From CAVTWS01 sp963732655 (GTDB lineage: Bacteria > Actinomycetota > Acidimicrobiia > Acidimicrobiales > SHLQ01): DNA of 64,000 nucleotides. Shown one piece after another: positions 44,585 through 52,297 of the stretch. Under the pieces are notes generated by a model. It was not told the DNA's origin. It ran no database searches and worked only from the letters and a program-made list of their open reading frames with translations. Position numbers and translations under genes: made by a program. The stretch spans positions 62,001 through 126,000 of the forward strand of contig CAVTAI010000003.1 in NCBI GenBank assembly GCA_963732655.1. The letters run 5' to 3'. Position 1 is the first letter of the stretch. Each line of letters opens with the position of its first letter.

Positions 44585-45055
44585 ATGTCGAAGCTGCTGG
44601 TGGTTGCGCATTCCCGCTCGGGGGGTACCGCGACGCTGCGGGACTCGGCGCTGGCGGGGGCGTCCGACGCGGCGGAGGCACTGGAAGCTGAGCTCGCGGT
44701 CCGCTCCATGGGGGCATTCGAGGCCGGGCCCGATGACGTGGTGTGGGCCGACGGTCTGCTGCTCGCCACACCCGAGCACTTCGGGTACATGAGTGGGGCG
44801 CTGAAGGACTTCTTCGAGCGGGTGTACTACCCCTGCCTCGAGCAGGCGGTCGTTCGGCCCTTCGCCCTGATCGTCAAGGGGAACCACGACGGGCAGGGCA
44901 CCGTGCTCGCGGTGCGCCGCATCGTGACCGGGTTGGGTTGGCGTGAGATCGCTGAGCCGATCGTGGTGGTCGGCGACGTTGCCCATGCGCACCGTGCGGC
45001 CGCCCACGAGCTCGGGGCGACGATGGTGGCCGGACTCGTCACCCGCCTGTGGTGA
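44585..45055 (+). CDS. Flavodoxin-like/NADPH-dependent FMN reductase family protein
   Basis: A 156-residue flavodoxin-fold protein: phosphate-binding loop VAHSRSGGTATLR at the N-terminus, ATPEHFGYMSGALKDFFERVYYP flavin-contacting region, and FALIVKGNHDGQGT. Resembles the NAD(P)H-dependent oxidoreductases of the WrbA/ArsH wider family. ATG 44585, no clear ribosome site. Confidence 0.8.
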   Translation: MSKLLVVAHSRSGGTATLRDSALAGASDAAEALEAELAVRSMGAFEAGPDDVVWADGLLLATPEHFGYMSGALKDFFERVYYPCLEQAVVRPFALIVKGNHDGQGTVLAVRRIVTGLGWREIAEPIVVVGDVAHAHRAAAHELGATMVAGLVTRLW

Positions 45056-45064
45056 AGAGCCCGC

Positions 45065-45580
45065 TCAGGCCCGAAGCACGAGCAGGAACTGCCCCCCGCC
45101 GGGCTCCACCTCGGTGGTGACCGTCAGGTCGGGCTGCAGGCGCGAGAGCCTGTCGACCAGCCAGGCGGCGGCGTCGGTGGCGTCGACCTGGGTGGGGCAC
45201 CGGGCCATGACCTCCCGCCCGCTCTTGCGTGTGAGTCGCTCGACGCTGGCGATGATCGGTGCGGGGTCGATCACGAAGAGCCGATCGGGCCACGCCACAA
45301 CCGGGGCGACGGCGCCCTTGCCGGTGTTGCAGGCCCGGTGGGCCAGACGTTCGGGCGGTGTTTCGCTACCGCCCTTCTTGGCTCGGGCTTTGGTGATGCG
45401 ACTGTCGATGCTCGGCCCCCGGTCGTCGTTGACGGACCGGTCGGGGTCGACCGGCTCGTCGCACAACCAGCAGCGCCAGCCGTCACGCTCACCGATGTCG
45501 TCGATGCGGCTCATGATCGTTGGGAGGGAGGGGGCGATGATCCAGGCACGTCCGTCACCGTACTGGTCGCGCCAGGCCAC
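45065..45580 (-). CDS. HNH-nuclease-like zinc protein (putative)
   Basis: A 171-residue protein. WRCWLCDEPVDP supplies a CxxC and LAHRACNTGKGA a HxxC-type motif, an arrangement like the Cys-zinc HNH endonucleases, in which DDRGPSIDSRITKARA would be the beta-hairpin region. The C-terminal half (VIDPAPIIASVERLTRKSG...) is a separate alpha/beta piece without recognised family. GTG start. Similar proteins are found as unassigned ORFs in actinobacteria; the nuclease assignment is tentative. Confidence 0.6.
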   Translation of the reverse strand: MAWRDQYGDGRAWIIAPSLPTIMSRIDDIGERDGWRCWLCDEPVDPDRSVNDDRGPSIDSRITKARAKKGGSETPPERLAHRACNTGKGAVAPVVAWPDRLFVIDPAPIIASVERLTRKSGREVMARCPTQVDATDAAAWLVDRLSRLQPDLTVTTEVEPGGGQFLLVLRA

Positions 45581-45661
45581 CGAGCTGGGGACAGCGATTC
45601 ATGCCTTCGATCCGGCGGCGTGCTGGCGGGTGAGCGCGCCGCCGGCTGCTACAACGAACCG

Positions 45662-46357
45662 ATGCGATCGACTCCGATTCCGGCGGCCGTCTTGTGGGAC
45701 ATGGACGGCACCCTCGTCGACACCGAGCCGTACTGGATCGCCTGTGAGTACGCCATGGTCGCCGAGCTCGGCAACGGGGGTTGGGACGACGACCACGCCC
45801 ATGAGCTCGTCGGCCGGGACCTGCGTGACTCGGCCCGATACATCCAGGAGTACGGCGGGGTCACTCTCGACGAGGACGATCTCATCAACCGGTTGCTCGA
45901 CGGCGTCATCGCGATGGTTCGCGAGCAGGTGCCATGGCGTCCCGGGGCTCGCGAGCTGTTGGCGTCGCTCCAGGGTGCGGATGTTCCCTGTGCCCTGGTC
46001 ACCATGAGTTGGCGGCGTTTCACCGACGCCATCGTCCCGCTGCTCCCCGACGGATCGTTCGCGACGGTAGTCGCCGGGGACGAGGTGAGTCGCGGCAAAC
46101 CCCACCCGGAGCCGTACCTCGTCGCGGCCGAGCGGTTGGGGGTGGCGCCGTCGGCCTGCATCGCCATCGAGGATTCGCCGACCGGAGCCCGTTCGGCCGT
46201 CGCCGCCGGGTGCGTCACGGTGACGGTGCCGCACGTCGTCGACATTCCGGCCGAGCTCGGTCACCATCGCCTGACCACGTTGGCCGGTGTCGTGGCGAGC
46301 GACCTGGCCGGGATCTGGGCCGCGGCGGCGACGGGTGTGGAAGAGTTCCGACCATGA
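45662..46357 (+). CDS. HAD superfamily hydrolase (beta-phosphoglucomutase/phosphatase-like)
   Basis: A 231-residue HAD phosphatase: motif I WDMDGTLVDT, motif II TMS, motif III K (GKPHPEPYL) and motif IV EDSPTGARSA. Subfamily IA with a helical cap. Phosphatase on a sugar or nucleotide phosphate is likely. Start ATG 45662, stop overlaps the next gene's ATG (46354). Confidence 0.88.
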   Translation: MRSTPIPAAVLWDMDGTLVDTEPYWIACEYAMVAELGNGGWDDDHAHELVGRDLRDSARYIQEYGGVTLDEDDLINRLLDGVIAMVREQVPWRPGARELLASLQGADVPCALVTMSWRRFTDAIVPLLPDGSFATVVAGDEVSRGKPHPEPYLVAAERLGVAPSACIAIEDSPTGARSAVAAGCVTVTVPHVVDIPAELGHHRLTTLAGVVASDLAGIWAAAATGVEEFRP

Positions 46358-47187
46358 CGAGCACCGCCCGCAGCATCCGACTCGACCATCAGATCGCGCT
46401 CGTCACCGGCGGCGGGGGCGGCATCGGCGCCGAGACCGCAGCGACGTTGGCCGCCGCGGGCGCCACCGTCGTGGTGGTCGACAAGGAGCCCGGCCTGCTC
46501 GCTCAGTCGGTTGCCGACATCGAGGCGGCGGGAGGCGTCGCCGAACGGGAGCTGGTCGATGTCACCGTCGACGACGAGGTCGCCGCCCTCGCCGGGCGGG
46601 TACTGGAGCGACACGGTCGGCTCGACATCCTCGTGAACAACGTCGGCCACTACCTGCGGCCCCGCCAGTTCGAGCGCAGCACGGGCGAGCACTGGGATGC
46701 GCTCTACCGGGTGAACGTGCACCACGTCTTCACCGTCAGCCGGGCGTTCGTGCCGTCGATGATCGAACACAAGAAAGGGTCGATCATCAACGTTTCCTCC
46801 GTCGAGGGTCTGCGGGGCTACCCGGCGGACCCGGTGTACGGGGCGTTCAAGGCCGCGGTGGTGCAGTTCACCAAGAGCCTCGGTGCCGAACTCGGTTACT
46901 TCGGTGTGCGGGTGAATGGCATCGCTCCAGACCTCACGCAGTCCCTCCAGGTCGACTATTCATCCACGGCTCACGACACCGAACGGTGGCGCGTGTGGGC
47001 GCCCATCGGCCGGATCGGGCAGCCGGCGGATCAGGCCGATGTCGTGTTGTTCCTCGCTTCGGACCTGTCCCGCTGGGTGACGGGCCACACCATCCCGACC
47101 GACGGCGGCTCGCTGGCCATGAGCGGGTGGAACCGTTCGGATGCGCTCCCGGGCCGGACCTGGACGAACCGCCCGCTCGATCCCTGA
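46354..47187 (+). CDS. Short-chain dehydrogenase/reductase (SDR)
   Basis: A 277-residue Rossmann oxidoreductase. NAD(P) motif TGGGGGIG, NNVG, catalytic Ser (SSVEG) and substrate region with the Y-x-x-x-K equivalent as YGAFK. Dehydrogenase/reductase of an alcohol or carbonyl; substrate unknown. Translationally coupled to the HAD gene by ATGA overlap. Confidence 0.86.
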   Translation: MTSTARSIRLDHQIALVTGGGGGIGAETAATLAAAGATVVVVDKEPGLLAQSVADIEAAGGVAERELVDVTVDDEVAALAGRVLERHGRLDILVNNVGHYLRPRQFERSTGEHWDALYRVNVHHVFTVSRAFVPSMIEHKKGSIINVSSVEGLRGYPADPVYGAFKAAVVQFTKSLGAELGYFGVRVNGIAPDLTQSLQVDYSSTAHDTERWRVWAPIGRIGQPADQADVVLFLASDLSRWVTGHTIPTDGGSLAMSGWNRSDALPGRTWTNRPLDP

Positions 47188-47244
47188 TCGACGTTCACCC
47201 TCGAGGTGGTCGGCCCTTGATCCGGCACCCCTTAGCGCGTTGGG

Positions 47245-47272
47245 TTAGGGTCACTTAACCATCGGGTATAAG
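47245..47272 (+). promoter_or_regulatory. Possible DtxR/IdeR-type iron box and -10 of the Bfd-like gene
   Basis: TTAGGGTCACTTAACCATC (47245-47263) matches the 19-bp IdeR consensus at about 12 positions, retaining TTAGG and TAACC parts; TATAAG (47267-47272) right after is a good -10. Repression by an iron regulator at this place would fit an iron-starvation gene, but the match is partial. Confidence 0.25.
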
Positions 47273-47366
47273 AACATCGCATTCCGCGGCGTTGCCCCAT
47301 CCCGGTGGCGGTCGCGCTCGCGTTCGTCGAGAACGGCGTGCCCGGCACGGTGAACGAGGTGGACTG

Positions 47367-47492
47367 ATGGTCGTGTGCCATTGCGCCGCGTTCAACGACC
47401 GAACCATTCGCCTGGCGGCGACCCTCGAGCCGCTCACGGAGTCCGAAGTCGCCCGGCGGTGCGGAGACCTGGGGGTGGTCGCGCCCTGCTCA
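47367..47492 (+). CDS. Bfd-like [2Fe-2S] protein, possibly degraded
   Basis: MVVCHCAAFNDRTIRLAA...EVARRCGDLGVVAPC looks like a bacterioferritin-associated-ferredoxin domain: C4 and C6 fit the first pair, but the second CxxC reads VAPC, so one ligand is missing. There is no in-frame stop here; the frame stays open to 48365 antisense through the SDR gene, which has its stop at 47490. The coordinates given cover the domain-like part only. Either a decayed gene or a stop-less one. Confidence 0.35.
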
Positions 47493-48350
47493 CATGCGGC
47501 CTCCGCCCGCGACGGTCACGCACTCGCCGGTGACGAAGCTGGCCTCGTCGGACAGCAGGAACTCGATCACCGCCGCCGTCTCGTCGGGATGCTGGAGCCG
47601 GCCCAGCGCGATGTGATCCCTGACCCACGTGTCCGGCGATACGGAGGAGCCGCCGGACCGATCGATGGCGTCGTCGAGGAACGGATGGCCGGTGGTCGTC
47701 GCCGCCGGATCGACACCGAGCGGCCGCACGGCATTGACCCGAATGCCGTGGACCGCCCACTCCTGGGCGAGCGCCGCCGCCAACCGGTCGACCCCCGCCT
47801 TGGCGGCCGCGAAGGCGGCGATCCCGGACTTGGCGGCAACGGTGGCGAACGAGGACAGCAGCACGATCGAGCCGCCGTCGCCCTGGGCGCGCATCTGGCG
47901 GGCCGCCGCCTGGGCGACCACGAAGGCCCCGGTAAGGTTGACCTCGAGCGAGCGGCGCCACGAGTCCACGTCGAGGTCGAGGGCGTCGCCCCACCCCATC
48001 GACGGGCCGAGCCCTCCTTGGACGTTGACCACGAGGTCGAGCCGACCGAACGTCGACACGGCGAGCAGGACCGCGGCGCCGACCGAGCCGTCATCCGCGA
48101 CATCGCAGTCGACGGACACGGCCCGGCCGCCGGCGGCGGCGATGTCGGAGGCAACCGACCGAAGGCGCTCCCCGGTGGTGCAGGCCGAATCGGGGAGCCC
48201 GCCGACGGTGCCCGAACCGAGGGTCTCGATGCGGTCGGCGCACACCACGGCCGCCCCGGATGCCGCCAGCCGCAGGGCGGTGGCCCGGCCGATCTCGGGT
48301 GGGCACGCCGCGCCCGTCACCAACGCCACCTTGCCTTCGATTCCTCGCAT
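47490..48350 (-). CDS. Short-chain dehydrogenase/reductase (SDR)
   Basis: A 286-residue SDR: TGAACPPEIGRATAL cofactor loop, VNVQGG in place of NNAG, catalytic Ser in LLSSFATVAAKSG, and AAAKAG in place of YxxxK, so the usual catalytic tyrosine appears to be missing. ATG 48350. Similar loose-motif SDRs occur among actinobacterial steroid and acyl dehydrogenases. It may be a 3-oxoacyl-ACP-reductase-like protein with altered activity. Confidence 0.78.
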   Translation of the reverse strand: MRGIEGKVALVTGAACPPEIGRATALRLAASGAAVVCADRIETLGSGTVGGLPDSACTTGERLRSVASDIAAAGGRAVSVDCDVADDGSVGAAVLLAVSTFGRLDLVVNVQGGLGPSMGWGDALDLDVDSWRRSLEVNLTGAFVVAQAAARQMRAQGDGGSIVLLSSFATVAAKSGIAAFAAAKAGVDRLAAALAQEWAVHGIRVNAVRPLGVDPAATTTGHPFLDDAIDRSGGSSVSPDTWVRDHIALGRLQHPDETAAVIEFLLSDEASFVTGECVTVAGGGRM

Positions 48351-48471
48351 GGGTCGCGAACCTAGACGCGGGCGCGTTCAGGGCCGGACTCGGCCATGGT
48401 GAAGTCAGGCCATTGGACCTTGCTCCGACACGACGGTGGGCCGTAGGTTCGCCGCCGTCCGGAGGTCCTCC

Positions 48472-50550
48472 ATGGTCGACACGGTTGCTTTCCCGTCGCA
48501 TGACAGCAGCCGCGCCCGAGTGGACGATCGCCCCCTGGTCGAACCGGGACCCGAGGTGCCCGGGCCCGGGACCGGCCTCGGACACATGGCGGCGTTGGAT
48601 GGCATCCGCGGCCTCTCCGTCCTCGCCGTGGTGGCGTTCCACCTGGATCGGCTCACCGGTGGGTACCTGGGGGTCGACGCGTTCTTCGTCCTGTCCGGTT
48701 TCCTCATCACGGGGCTCCTGCTGAACGAGTCGGCACGCACCGGACGGGTCGACCTCGGGAGGTTCTACGTGCGGCGCGCCCGACGGCTCGTGCCAGCACT
48801 GGTGATGGCGATCATCGGGATCACGGTGTGGGCCCGCTGGTGGGCGGTGCCTGGCCAACTCGACGGGCTGAGAGGCGAGGCGTGGGCCGCACTGTTCTAC
48901 GTGGCGAACTGGCACACCATCGCCAGCGCGGACAGCTACTGGGACCTCGATGCGGCGCCGTCACCGTTCGATCACATGTGGTCGCTCGCCATCGAGGAGC
49001 AGTTCTACCTGCTGTGGCCCCTCCTGGTGATGCTGATCGCCGTCGCCGCCCGCCGGCGCCCGATCGCTCGGACGGTCGGGCGCATCGCGATCGGCTCGGC
49101 GGTCCTCTCGGCAGTCGCCATGGTCGCCCTCTACCGTGGCGGCGATCCCAACACGGTGTACATGGGCACCCACACCAGAGCCCAGGCGATCCTGATCGGT
49201 GCCGGCCTGGCCTGGTGGCTCTTCCAGCGTCGGACGGTCGGCTCCCCGTCGCCTCGCTTCGTCGGCGCGGCCGGATGGCCGGCTCTGATCGCCCTGGCCC
49301 TCATGTGGTGGCGAGTCGACGGTGCGTCGAACTGGCTCTATCGCGGTGGATTCACGCTCCATGCGCTTCTGGTGGCGGTGGTGATCGCCGCGTCGGTGAC
49401 CGGCGGCGGGTTGCTCGGCCGGCTGCTCTCGTGGCGGCCGTTGCGGTGGGCCGGACTGATCTCCTACGGCCTGTACTTGTACCACTGGCCGGTCATCGTC
49501 TTCCTCACGCCCGAAAGCACCGGGTGGGGGCGGGCCACGCTCGACCTCGTTCGGGTGGCGGTGGCCCTCGGGGTGTCGCTCGCCTCCTACTTCGTCGTCG
49601 AACGACCGATCCGTTTCGGTTCCTGGGTGACCCCTCGCCTCGTCGCCCTCGCGGCCCCCGTGGCGCTCGTCGGTGCGGCGGTGTTCGCCGGATGGGGGAT
49701 GCAGGAGCCGGCGATCGGGATCGAGCGTCTCGACGATGTGACGATTCCCGCCGCGCCCGCGCCGGGGCCGTCGACCACCGAGACCGTTCCCCCGAGCGCC
49801 GTCACCGAGCCGGCAACGCCCTCGGGTGAGACGCCACAATCACCTTCGACCACGGTCGCCGTCACCACCACGGCCGGTCCCGTCCTGGTGACCGTGCCGC
49901 CGGTTCCGCTGGAGCTGGCACCGGGAGAACGTCTCCGTGTCGCCTACGTGGGCGACTCGATCGCCGCCCAGGTCTCCCCGTATCTCGATGTGATCCTCGG
50001 GGACGATGTCGACTACGTGGACATGACCGCGGCCGGCAGCGCGCTGTGCGACTGGTTCCCCGACCTGGAGCGTTTCCTGGACGATCCCGTCGACGTCGTG
50101 ATCGTCGACCACGGGGGCAACGCGCTGTCCCCGTGCATGTTCGACGAGGCCGGCAACCCGGTGACGGGCGACGCCTACAGCGCCAAGTATCGGGCCGACA
50201 CCGAGTACACCGCGGAACTGGCGGCCCAGATGGGAGCCCGTCTGCTGCTCGTCGACCAACCGGTGTCGCGAGGAGACCGCACCTCGGGCACCGGGGTCAT
50301 CTATCTCGACGTCGCGGAGGCCGACCCCACGGGGTGGGTGCGGTTCGTGTCCACCTGGCCGGTCATCTCGCCCGGCGGCGTGTTCGTGCAGTCAGCGGAT
50401 TGCGAGGACTGGGAACCGGGCTGCATCGACGGCGAGGGCGAGGTGCGCTCGCCGCCCCCCGGCGTCCACCTGGAACCGCTGGGGCAGTACCGCTACGCCC
50501 TGCTGATCCGCGACGATCTGGCCCGGGCCGGCTGGTTGCCCACGCCGTAG
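48472..50550 (+). CDS. OafA/YrhL-type acyltransferase with C-terminal SGNH domain
   Basis: A 692-residue membrane acyltransferase. After a short cytoplasmic segment, the first helix carries LDGIRGLSVLAVVAFHLDR with catalytic His, then about ten more helices including GYLGVDAFFVLSGFLITG, RARRLVPA and HMWSLAIEEQFYLLWP. A Thr/Ser/Pro-rich extracellular linker (about residues 430-485) leads to an SGNH-like domain with YVGDSIAAQ. Such fusions transfer acetyl groups from the cytoplasm to surface polysaccharide outside. GGAGG (48461-48465) upstream of ATG. Confidence 0.88.
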   Translation: MVDTVAFPSHDSSRARVDDRPLVEPGPEVPGPGTGLGHMAALDGIRGLSVLAVVAFHLDRLTGGYLGVDAFFVLSGFLITGLLLNESARTGRVDLGRFYVRRARRLVPALVMAIIGITVWARWWAVPGQLDGLRGEAWAALFYVANWHTIASADSYWDLDAAPSPFDHMWSLAIEEQFYLLWPLLVMLIAVAARRRPIARTVGRIAIGSAVLSAVAMVALYRGGDPNTVYMGTHTRAQAILIGAGLAWWLFQRRTVGSPSPRFVGAAGWPALIALALMWWRVDGASNWLYRGGFTLHALLVAVVIAASVTGGGLLGRLLSWRPLRWAGLISYGLYLYHWPVIVFLTPESTGWGRATLDLVRVAVALGVSLASYFVVERPIRFGSWVTPRLVALAAPVALVGAAVFAGWGMQEPAIGIERLDDVTIPAAPAPGPSTTETVPPSAVTEPATPSGETPQSPSTTVAVTTTAGPVLVTVPPVPLELAPGERLRVAYVGDSIAAQVSPYLDVILGDDVDYVDMTAAGSALCDWFPDLERFLDDPVDVVIVDHGGNALSPCMFDEAGNPVTGDAYSAKYRADTEYTAELAAQMGARLLLVDQPVSRGDRTSGTGVIYLDVAEADPTGWVRFVSTWPVISPGGVFVQSADCEDWEPGCIDGEGEVRSPPPGVHLEPLGQYRYALLIRDDLARAGWLPTP

Positions 50551-50551
50551 G

Positions 50552-50606
50552 CGTCATCGCGCCTGGGCGATGACCTTGTCACCGTCATCGCGCCTGGGCG
50601 ATGACC
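50552..50606. terminator. Tandemly duplicated terminator hairpin (two copies, 31-bp period)
   Basis: Two copies of GTCATCGC-GCCTGG-GCGATGAC (8-bp arms, 6-nt loop) at 50553-50574 and 50584-50605. The second includes the stop codon and last codons of the minus-strand LLM gene. It serves both converging genes and looks like an outward duplication of the original hairpin. Confidence 0.8.
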
Positions 50607-51499
50607 GTGCGCCCGTAGTTCTCCGCAGCGGCGAGGACGGCGGCCGGGGAGTCGCCTCCTGCACCGGTCAGGTTCCAGGTCACGCCGAGATCGGCGTTGG
50701 CCATGAGGCCGGCGAGATGGGCGTCGGGGTCGAAGGTGGGCGACGACAGTGGGCCGCCGTCGAACACCATGAAGCCGACATCGACGGGTTCAGTCCTGCC
50801 GATCACCTCGCACTCGGCGCGAAGCTCATCGAGGTAGCGGGCCAGATCGTCGAGCCCATCGAGTGAACGGGATCGGCGGCGCGCCCCCAGCGCTCGCGGG
50901 TTCGGCAACGGGAGCCACCCCTGGGCATGCCGGGCGACGCGGCGCAACGTGATGCCGGCGTTGCCGCCCAGCCAGACGGGCACGGGCTCCTGCACCGGTG
51001 GCGGCCAGGACGTATTGCCGGTGGCCTGCCAGTTCGTCCCCGAAGCGGTCACCGACCGGCCGGTCCAGGCTTCGCGCAGCACGGTCAACGTCTCGTCGAC
51101 CAACTGGTTCCGCTGATCGAAGTCGACACCCAGGGCCGCGAACTCGGGCGTCAGGTATCCGACCCCGGCCCCGAGGATGAGACGCCCGCCCGACACGCGG
51201 TCGAGAGTCGCCGCCGCCTTGGCCAGCATGAACGGGTTTCGGTAGGGGAGAACGGTCAGATTGGTGAGCAGCCGGAGCGAGGTCGTGGCGGCGGCCATGG
51301 TGGCCAGCGCCACGAACGGGTCGAGCGCGTCGTGCCCGCCGTCGGCCAGCCATCCGTCGGCAGGCATCGGATGTTCGGTCACGTAGATGGCGTCGAACCC
51401 GGCCGCCTCGACGGCCTGGGCGAGGTCCCGGAGGAACGTTCCCGAGCACTGGTCGAGGGGCAGGGGATGGTGGGCGCTCAGGCCGAAGGCAAATTGCAT
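50585..51499 (-). CDS. LLM class F420-dependent oxidoreductase
   Basis: A 304-residue luciferase-like TIM-barrel monooxygenase/reductase. Conserved segments: FDAIYVTEHP, DPFVALATMAAATTSLRL, FMLAKAAATLDRVSGGRLILGAGVGYL, EYxx-like EFAALGVDFDQRNQLVDE and VPVWLGGNAG, typical of the TIGR03619 F420 family. Uses reduced F420 (or FMN); substrate unknown. The last gene of a patatin-SDR-LLM operon. Confidence 0.87.
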   Translation of the reverse strand: MQFAFGLSAHHPLPLDQCSGTFLRDLAQAVEAAGFDAIYVTEHPMPADGWLADGGHDALDPFVALATMAAATTSLRLLTNLTVLPYRNPFMLAKAAATLDRVSGGRLILGAGVGYLTPEFAALGVDFDQRNQLVDETLTVLREAWTGRSVTASGTNWQATGNTSWPPPVQEPVPVWLGGNAGITLRRVARHAQGWLPLPNPRALGARRRSRSLDGLDDLARYLDELRAECEVIGRTEPVDVGFMVFDGGPLSSPTFDPDAHLAGLMANADLGVTWNLTGAGGDSPAAVLAAAENYGRTVIAQAR

Positions 51500-51517
51500 G
51501 GCTCTCCGATCGTGTGG

Positions 51518-52297
51518 TCAATCTGACCGTGTGGTGAGGCCGCCGTCGACCGGGATGATCGCCCCGGTGACGAACGACGACGCCGGCAAGGCCAGCGACA
51601 GCACCATGTGGGCCACCTCCTCCGGGTCCCCGTATCGGGGGATGGCCAGGTGACGTTTGGCGTAGGTGGCCTTCATGTCGTCAGGGATGGCGTCGGTCAT
51701 ACCCGTGCGGATCGGCCCGGGACATATGGCGTTCACGGTGATGCCGTCGCGTCCCAGCTGCACGGCGAGCGATCGGGTCAGCCCCACGACGCCGTGTTTG
51801 GCGACGCTGTACGGGCCGGTGCCCCGCGATGACCCGAGCGCCTCGGTGGAGGCGATGTTGACGATGCGCCCGGCATCGCTGGCACGGAGGTGAGAGAGGC
51901 ACGCTCGGACAGTGCGCACGTGAGCGGTGAGCAAGACGTCGAGGGCGAGGTCCCATGTCGCCGGATAGTCGTCGTCGGCGATGTGGGCGCCGATGCCGAT
52001 CCCCGCGTTGTTGACGAGGATGTCGAGCCGTCCCCACTCATCGACGATCTCGGCGACCACGGCCTGAACACGGTCGTCGTCGCGCACGTCGAGCGCCCAA
52101 CCCGACGCGCGACCTCCGGCCTCGGTGATGGTCGCGACCTCACGATCGACGGCGGACGGGGAGAGGTCGGTGAGCGCGACATGGGCGCCTTCGTCGGCGA
52201 ACAGTCGGGCGGTGGCGCGGCCCATGCCCGAGGCCGCGCCGGTGATCAAGACCACGCGGCCGGTCACCGATCGAGAGAGGGAGGAGAGGCGGGTCAT
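51518..52297 (-). CDS. Short-chain dehydrogenase/reductase (SDR)
   Basis: A 259-residue classical SDR: TGAASGMG, NNAG, catalytic Ser in IASTEALGSSRG and YSVAKHG as YxxxK. Closes with the usual ITGAIIPVDGG-like tail. Its start overlaps the end of the patatin-like gene by 4 bp (ATGA), showing coupling. Substrate unknown. Confidence 0.88.
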   Translation of the reverse strand: MTRLSSLSRSVTGRVVLITGAASGMGRATARLFADEGAHVALTDLSPSAVDREVATITEAGGRASGWALDVRDDDRVQAVVAEIVDEWGRLDILVNNAGIGIGAHIADDDYPATWDLALDVLLTAHVRTVRACLSHLRASDAGRIVNIASTEALGSSRGTGPYSVAKHGVVGLTRSLAVQLGRDGITVNAICPGPIRTGMTDAIPDDMKATYAKRHLAIPRYGDPEEVAHMVLSLALPASSFVTGAIIPVDGGLTTRSD

